From Chanos chanos (lineage: Eukaryota; Chordata; Actinopteri; Gonorynchiformes; Chanidae), in assembly GCF_902362185.1 (NCBI RefSeq), contig NC_044495.1:13429211-13493210 (forward strand): 64,000 nt of DNA. Direction: 5' to 3'. Under the pieces are notes generated by a model. The model did not search any database. It saw nothing but the letters and a program-made list of their open reading frames with translations, and was not told the DNA's origin. Made by a program: the position numbers and the translations under genes. This document shows positions 51,603 through 64,000 of this stretch, one piece after another (position 1 is the stretch's first letter; each line of letters opens with the position of its first letter).

Positions 51603-51608
51603 AATAAA
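51603..51608 (+). terminator. tatdn3: tatdn3 polyadenylation signal
   Basis: AATAAA 104 bp downstream of the tatdn3 stop codon, in the expected position for the mRNA 3' end. It is followed by a T/G-rich stretch. Confidence 0.6.
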
Positions 51609-52347
51609 GATGAAATTTCTGTTTTATGTTTATGCGGCAAATGATGTACTATGTTTCAGGGTTGGTTTGTTTTCTTTCAGGTTTTTGGGATTCTGACAAA
51701 TTTTGTGCTAGGGAAAATGCACTACACTGACAAAGTTATTACTGAACGAGAAGTAAGGAACTTAAAGTTGATTTTTGTTTTCTGTTCTCTGTTTTACAAG
51801 ACTGTGATTGAGATTGGAAGGCAGTTGAAACAGATATCCCACCAAAGGGCAGCCATTGTGCAACATCCCTAGAGCACTGTGGGGTTTTTCCTCATGGGTA
51901 CATTGGCAGTGACCACTCCATAGGTAGTTATCTTGTCGTGTCAGATGTTGTTGAGGCACTCTATTTTAAATCCTAGTCCTTTTGCCTAATTTGTTGCCTA
52001 ATATATGGAGAGAAAAGTAAGCCCTGGGAGATATTACTGCACAATTGTACATAAAAGTAGTGTTTGCTGTGTAAAGCACGCACACCAGCCACCACCAGCA
52101 CGAAGAGAACTGAAAGCTGTGGTTCTGACTTCAACACAGCAACACTAGTGTTTGAGAAAAAAGTAGAGGGAGGCGACTATGATGGGAGAGTGGACCACGA
52201 AGTCAGAGAGGAAATGTGAGGCTAGGTGTCTGCTGACCTGTCAGTAGGATGTTCTATTAGTCTGAACAGTATGGTCATCAGCCTGTCTAACAAATTCTGT
52301 ATTTTGATCATAAATTGAAGTGTGCTCTAGAGCAGTACTTAATTTAA

Positions 52348-52363
52348 CCAAAAGGTGGCAGCA
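52348..52363 (+). promoter_or_regulatory. CTCF-like motif
   Basis: CCAAAAGGTGGCAGCA resembles the CTCF core CCACNAGGTGGCAG with about two deviations. It sits between tatdn3 and coq8a, a plausible boundary position. This is weak evidence on its own. Confidence 0.25.
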
Positions 52364-52694
52364 AGCACTTTTATTCGTGTTGAGACCGAAGTAGACTTCA
52401 TCTAGACTTCATAGTTTCCTGGTGACCTCTTATCATCCCACCACGCCTACAGCGATTGATTGATTTTTCTTTTCTTTTTTCTTTCTTTCTTTTTTTTTTT
52501 AATGGAACTTCCCGTAGTTCTGGGAGGTACTCTGTTTGGTTCGTTATATTCTCAGTAAAGCCGAACACGCTACGGAGACGGCAGTGACCGTCAATCAAAA
52601 CTTTTCCAGTGATGACGTTCATAGGGGATGATAGGAAGTTTCATGAGGTGGTTATGACCACATGATTCAACTTAGTAAACAACTGATTTTTATC

Positions 52695-52762
52695 TCGAGT
52701 GGTAGTTGTCCATGTGCAGTGTCGGAACAGCAGGAACAGCGTCGTAAAGTCTGCTGAAATTG
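52695..52762 (+). other. coq8a: Candidate 5' untranslated exon of coq8a
   Basis: The segment ends CTGAAATTG before a strong GTAAGTGT donor at 52763. The coq8a start exon is preceded by an acceptor (GGTTGTGCAG near 53150) with the ATG 17 bp downstream, so a non-coding first exon is required. The left end is approximate. Confidence 0.45.
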
Positions 52763-53165
52763 GTAAGTGTGAAAAATAATGTATTTTTAACACTGCAAAC
52801 AAATCTAACTTTGAAGACAACTTCTCCTCCTCCTTTCTCTGAAACTCGTGCATACTCAACCTTGACACGTAATCAGATGTTGTTGAAAATGAGACACTAA
52901 CTTACTGATAATTTTTCAGTGAAACAGTTATGCTAATTTAAATTAAACTGCTACACTCGGGTTACGTTTGGATGATAGATAATAATGTATTCCTGTAGAA
53001 TAATGTATTTACAAAGTAATCAGACAACATAACCGTCTATCTTGATCTCTTACATGGAATCGAATTGGCAGCTCTTGTTAAAAATCGTCGATGTTGCTAA
53101 TTAAACTTTTTCGCAAGAACTTTGTAAATGCTAGTCCCTGGTTGTGCAGGTTTGGAGGGGACACA

Positions 53166-58983
<5,818 letters not shown>

Positions 58984-60820
58984 GCCACAGTGCAGGGGAC
59001 AAATTTAAATGATGGGTATATGGATTAGCCAAGACTAAACACTCTATACAGCAGATCCTGGAGCTGAGCTTGAAGTACACACTACATCTTATCCATGCCT
59101 TTTTGGGCGTGATCTGTTGGCTGAAGTAATGTGGTTGGCTCTGTTTATAAGACACTGTTCCCCTTAATCTTTATCACTCTACAGTACTGAAGGTTCTGTG
59201 TAATTTGGGAATGGTTTATGTTGTGGGAACATGCAAGATTGTTAGGTGTAGTTGTCTTTTTGGTATGTTTATGATGTGGTATATGGTATTCAGATGGAGA
59301 GGCCATCCATAAATGAGGCCAAAGGGTTTGCAGTAAAGTATCAGTGTTGTACTTTGCAGAATGCTTCATCATCACAGACGGACAAAGAGTCAGCATGGAA
59401 GCTAATGAGATCGTGCAAACATTTCTAACACTCGTATTCTGTGATATTTATGCTCATATTCATATCAAATTGAATGTTATCCCTTTCCTGATTTATTAAG
59501 AAGTTTCTGTATCTCTGAATGTACATAATTGTCATCGTTATTTTTGGAAAGTTAAAAAAGACATCCTTATTGTCATTTCATGTCAGGTGTGTTAATATGT
59601 TTTGTGTTTCTCCGACACTAATTCAGCCTTTGAATTAGGAAACCCGTGAAACAGAGACTCATCTCAGGACCTTGCAGATGTTTGTAACATTCATAGGAAC
59701 AGACCAAAGGATGTGTTACATACTCCATGCATTCAAAAAGTGAAAGATACCAACATGTTCAATATACTTTTGAGTAAAAGAAGTGCAAAATGAGTTTATT
59801 GCGCAATGAGTTTTTGTCTTTGTTTTTAGAAATTAACAGAGCTATATTACTGAAAATAGTTACAAATATTATACATTTGGTTCTATGTTTACAATCAGTG
59901 TACTCTGTTTAACAAGATATCATACTCAAATTTTAGTTACAAAGGTAGTTTCTCAAACACTACTATTAGGTATGTGTCAAGGAGTCTGTGTTACGTTGCA
60001 CTGGCAATAACAAAGAATCAGTGACAAACTTATCTCTTAAAAAAATGAGTTGACCTTGTGCTGGTAGCATTGCACAGGAAAAACCAATATTGGCTGAATG
60101 AGGAGTTTTCCCATAGGGCTATAAGAGAGCACAAACAGGTAGCAGATTCAATAAGGAAACACAAATTTTTGAAGTATTTCATGAAGCAGTGTCCTTCCAA
60201 AAGATAATCTGAGAGCGTACAAATCGTATTTTAGTGAACACCGTTCCAACTGGTGAGACTATGAGTATTCCTCTAGGGCAGGGGTCACCAACCTTTTTGA
60301 AACTGAGAGCTACTTCAAGGGTACTGAGTAATGCAAAGGGCTACCAGTTTGATAACACACTTCTGAAAGAACAAAGTTGCATGGTTTACTTTTAACTTAT
60401 ATTATTATTAATGATATTCTATGTGAAGACACTGATCACGTTAATGATTCATCACAATAATTATTCAGAATGATTCAACAAGGTAGGAAAAAGACTTAAA
60501 TAAACACAACACAATTAAATAAAATTTTAGACTGAACTCGTTGGTGATTAGTGCTATTTTTAGAACTGGCCTGCGGGCGACTGATGTGGTCCCTGCGGGC
60601 GACCTGGTGCCCGCGGGCACCATGTTGGTGACCCCTGCTCTAGGGTAATCCTGACTGTTATATCCGTCTGTGTCAGTCAAATAATTTATTAACATCTAAC
60701 TTACTTACTTTTAACTTACTTGACAAATTACTTTTTTAAAGCCTCTAAACTACAAACAGACCTTTAAAGAATTTTCTGCAACAGAAAAAAGCACATGTTT
60801 AAAAAAAACGTTCAAACGTT
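58984..60820. other. Convergent 3' region of coq8a and slc30a2
   Basis: No coding exon is seen. The left part should be the coq8a 3' UTR and the right part the slc30a2 3' UTR (minus). A small hAT-type element occupies 60279-60637. Confidence 0.5.
60279..60637. mobile_element. Non-autonomous hAT transposon with intact target-site duplication
   Basis: The 359-bp element starts CAGGGGTCACCAACC and ends with the inverted GGTGACCCCTG. It is flanked by an exact 8-bp direct repeat, CTCTAGGG, at 60271-60278 and 60638-60645, which is diagnostic of the hAT superfamily. The central TA of the duplication fits the Buster-type preference nnnTAnnn. No transposase is encoded. The exact duplication suggests a fairly recent insertion, between coq8a and slc30a2. 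Confidence 0.92.
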
Positions 60821-63559
60821 TCAGTCCATCGGATCCTGGCACTCTGCACAGCTAGCCATGTCATCTGAGTACATCTCAATTTGAATGGTGATGCTGTGGA
60901 GGTCAAATTCAGTCTGCAGCAATTTGGTCACTTCCATCAGGACAATCTGAGGGTTAGTCCGCTCTTCTGCAAAATATCATGAATACAACAGATTGGCATC
61001 GTATAGTTATTAATGACTATGAAGTGAACTGAATTTGAAAAAAAAGAGAGAGAAAAGTATGATTTCATACCAGTAGCTAAGTGAACAGACAACATGGTCT
61101 GGCTCAAGGTCAGTGCCCAGATGTGAAGACTATGTGTGGCCTTAACTCCTCTCACAGACAACAGAACTTCTTTCACTGAGTCAAAGTCAATCCCCTGAGG
61201 TGTTCCTTCAAACAAGAGAGAGCACAGCTCAGCCTGGTGTGCCCTGTAGTGCTCGGCATTGTGAAAAAAAATTTTTAATTTTTTAAAAATGATCACAAAT
61301 TAGCTACACTACTCACCCTCCATGAGTACTCTGAGGACATCTTTAAGAATTGTAAAAGTGGTTCCAAGCACAAAAAAGGAAAACAAAAAAGTACAGATGG
61401 GATCTGCTATTTTCCACTCAGGCTGTGTGACAGAGGGGAAAGCACTGTGTTAATGCTTTTATTGGAGTTTGGGACCGATAGTCTTGTGGCATTAACCCCC
61501 ATGTTGCTTATTCTTAGAAAACTGGGGAAGTCTAATCAAGAATGAGCCAGGCTCAGATATTAACCAGTTGTCTTTAAGACCACACCAAATAATTTTACCC
61601 TTTTATATTACTTATATTCGTGTCACTATATAACAAGCAGACAAACATGCTATCTCTATGCCTGCCACTGGTCGCAAATGAATAGTCCCACATGAATGGT
61701 AATAAATGAGAATGCCACTTACCCAAAAGTAGATAATGGTGGCAGCCAGAAGCACCCCGAGACTCTGGAGGAAATCTCCCACCACATGAATGAATGCTGC
61801 CCTCACACTGGTGTTGCCATGACTACCCCCCATGCCATGGGAGTGGCCATGTCCACTCATGCTGCTGTGATGGATGGGGAGATAGTCAGGCCCATCACTG
61901 ACAGCGTGGCTATGAGATGATGGGGAGTAGTGAAGGACGAACGCCATCCTTCAACAAACAAACAAACAAACAAAATGAAAACCTGGAGGACAAAACTTTA
62001 CATCTCCACCACATTCCCTTCCTGTGAAAAGGTCGTTGTTCACTGGGCAAACAAATAAGATCACAAGCATTGCATGAACAACTGAAACAAGACCAAGAAA
62101 CACTGAAAGTAACTACGTCACCAAACTAACAAGATGTTAACCACCACTGCACAGCCAGAGGTAATGAGCATGGCTTCACGGTGGATTTCATAGTCGTCGT
62201 TGATGATCCGCTGAATGGCTATGAATACTAGCACTGCAGTCACAGCCCAAATTGACAGCACGGACAGAAAAGCCCCCAGAATCTCTGCAGACAAAAAGAC
62301 ATCTTATTTAGCACATGTCTCATAAGCAAATAGGACACATGGGTTTTAACTCCATTCTAAAGAATACATGACATAGTAGAGTGTTAAAGATGTCAGCACA
62401 TAAATGTTAACAAATAAAATAAAAAAATCAGGAAACTGAGTGGCGTCTAATGCAAATGCAGGGGATCAGTTGATAAATCTGACCTGAGCGATGCCACCCA
62501 AAGTTTAGCCTTTTAGTGGCAGGTCTGGAGGAAATCCACAAGGAGAAGAGACTGAGCAGAACACTACCAAAGTCAGTGAGAAGATGCGCTGCATCGGTCA
62601 TTATGGCAAGACTGTGAGCCGCATATCCACCTGGGAGAATTAGGGAAAAGCTGATCAAAAGTGACTTACTGCTATATTTGAGCACAGGGCAGGAGAATAT
62701 ACATTACACGATGACAGAACGTTTCAAGCTCAGTGGTGTGAGTAGTTTGGGCGCAAAGGAATTTCTGTCAGTTATGATTTTGTTCTAGTCTTGTTCTGTC
62801 GTGTTAATTTTGTGTTCACATTAACTAAACTAAAGAACAGTTCAGGCAAAAATCCATATTTAAAGTGTTAGTTTCCAAAACAGTTTATAGCATATCTTAT
62901 GAGTTAGTTTCCAGATCATCCTGGATGATCTTACCAATGACTTCTCCAATCATGAAAATTAAGCAGATCACTGAGGTAATAATGAGCTTCCTCCGGGCAA
63001 ACAACTTCTGTTGGTTCTCTGACCATGTCTCTCTGGTGTTATGACAATGTGTTGTCATTGGCTCCCTTGTTTCAAAAGCACTGAGACCATCTTCACTTTC
63101 CAGTGCTGTGCTGAAGTACCTCTTGTTAGAGTCAATGAATGGACTAATGGGGAAAAGTAAGTCAAGTTAGAGTACACGTTGTCAAACTGCCTGTTGGAGA
63201 CTTTCATGTTTCCTCAGACCCTAAAGACCATGTGAATATATACGGCAGCAAGATGTATGCATGATCATAATCTGTGCGTTGTGATAAATTTAGTCTTTCT
63301 TACCTGATTTGTTTATATAGAAAGGATTATCGTGGCTCTTAACTTAAGCGGTGCAGCACTAATGTGTAATTGCTCATCAAATATAATAACACACTGAGTG
63401 TGGCCCACAGTAACTCACAAAATCAACTGAAACCCTTACGCCACTATAAAACTCTCATTAAATGTGTAATCAGGTCACTCACCCCAGAAACTCCAGAGAA
63501 CACGTTTGGGCATTGCCCGAGTCCTGCCTGACGAGCTGCGCCTTTTCTGGATTCAGCAT
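60821..63559 (-). CDS. slc30a2: Zinc transporter ZnT2-like (SLC30 family)
   Basis: Eight exons: 63559-63483, 63143-62935, 62630-62484, 62284-62131, 61948-61723, 61422-61317, 61205-61071 and 60966-60821, giving 399 residues. Cation diffusion facilitators export cytosolic zinc into vesicles in exchange for protons. Six membrane segments are visible. The HxxxD zinc-site pairs are His111/Asp115 in [10 protein letters not shown] and His250/Asp254 in FIHVVGDF. Between segments 4 and 5 lies a His-rich loop (about 202-239, [19 protein letters not shown]). The C-terminal cytosolic domain follows ([33 protein letters not shown]) and ends CAECQDPMD. The core is nearest ZnT2, while MAFVLH and GNTSVRAAF also recall ZnT3, so ZnT2 versus ZnT3 needs a tree. 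The start is the only ATG after an upstream in-frame stop. Confidence 0.9.
61951..61974. repeat. (AAAC)n repeat at an acceptor
   Basis: An AAAC repeat that, read on the minus strand, gives (GTTT)n directly before the acceptor of slc30a2 exon 5 (exon start 61948). It therefore serves as the polypyrimidine tract region of that intron. Confidence 0.8.
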
Positions 63560-64000
63560 GGGAAACACTGAAATCCTCTCCTATATAAATGACTTACTAT
63601 GGAAACTAGTCCTTCAGTTCCTAACAATGTCGCCCCTGACTCAAAATAACAGGGCTTAATTCATCACCCCTCCATGAGTACATTTTTTTAGCATGTGCAC
63701 CTGCCTGCTGAGGAGTGCTAGTCTGACAACATCTGGCAGTTCACATGTTGTTCCTCCAGCATTATGTAACTCACTCAAAAATGATCAGGGAAGTCACTTT
63801 ACATCTGTGACATGAAAAGACAAAAACTGACCTGTGCCATCACATTCCCCAGTTCTAGACTTAGCATGAACCACATTTCTAAAACTGTTTTTAAGAGTGT
63901 TAAAGAATGTTATCTGACCATAAGAGTACATTTTTAGTAAGGTTAAACTTTACAGTGCAGTAAATTTCCAAGCAGATATTCATCGTTATTCAAAACAGAG
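63560..64000. other. Upstream flank of slc30a2
   Basis: The sequence is unique and AT-rich, presumably holding the slc30a2 promoter or an untranslated exon (minus strand). I see no coding exon and no assignable TATA box or metal-response element. Confidence 0.4.

Larger units (their letters stand above)
51500..53165. other. Interval between tatdn3 and coq8a
   Basis: No coding exon is seen. It contains the tatdn3 3' UTR (AATAAA at 51603-51608), a T-rich run (52485-52500), a CTCF-like motif (52348-52363) and a probable coq8a untranslated exon ending at 52762. Confidence 0.5.

Overview
This is about 64 kb of vertebrate nuclear DNA, almost certainly from a ray-finned (teleost) fish. The evidence is compact multi-exon genes with GT-AG introns, many microsatellites, fish-type SINE, hAT and LTR debris, and proteins with clear vertebrate orthologues. 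Eight protein-coding genes could be assembled exon by exon. Every one reads through from ATG to stop with consistent splice phases and no broken frames.

Layout from left to right: (1) 2008-10922 minus, an organic cation transporter of the SLC22A1/2/3 type, closest to slc22a3. Its introns hold a perfect 21-bp hairpin and a 562-bp inverted-repeat transposon relic. (2) 10923-15609, gene-free, with a tRNA-type SINE and a solo LTR. (3) 15610-18016 minus, a 310-residue thioredoxin-fold protein of the AhpC/TSA-like (PRXL2/AAED1/selenoprotein L) group, with CxxC. (4) 18947-23253 minus, beta-taxilin (txlnb), a coiled-coil protein, with a solo LTR in its last intron. (5) 26158-27306 plus, connexin 23 (gje1). 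(6) 30837-38059 minus, the ZAS zinc-finger transcription factor hivep2, with one giant exon. (7) 38060-46667, about 8.6 kb without coding sequence, upstream of hivep2, carrying several RFX X-box-like palindromes. (8) 46668-49271 minus, lysosomal/secreted alpha-L-fucosidase fuca2, divergent from (9) 49576-51499 plus, the metal-dependent DNase-like tatdn3, with about 300 bp between their start codons. (10) 53166-58983 plus, coq8a, the mitochondrial UbiB atypical kinase for coenzyme Q synthesis. (11) 60821-63559 minus, a ZnT2-type zinc transporter (slc30a2), with a small hAT relic between it and coq8a.

The genes do not form one pathway. What links them is conserved synteny: from memory, txlnb, gje1, hivep2 and fuca2 lie together on human 6q24 and the OCT genes on 6q25, while tatdn3 and coq8a lie on human 1q32-1q42. 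The junction between these two blocks falls inside the short fuca2/tatdn3 promoter interval. I did not find a new multi-gene system. The observations most worth a second look are the synteny junction in a shared promoter, the CxxC selenoprotein-L-like gene, the X-box cluster upstream of hivep2 and the intronic hairpin.
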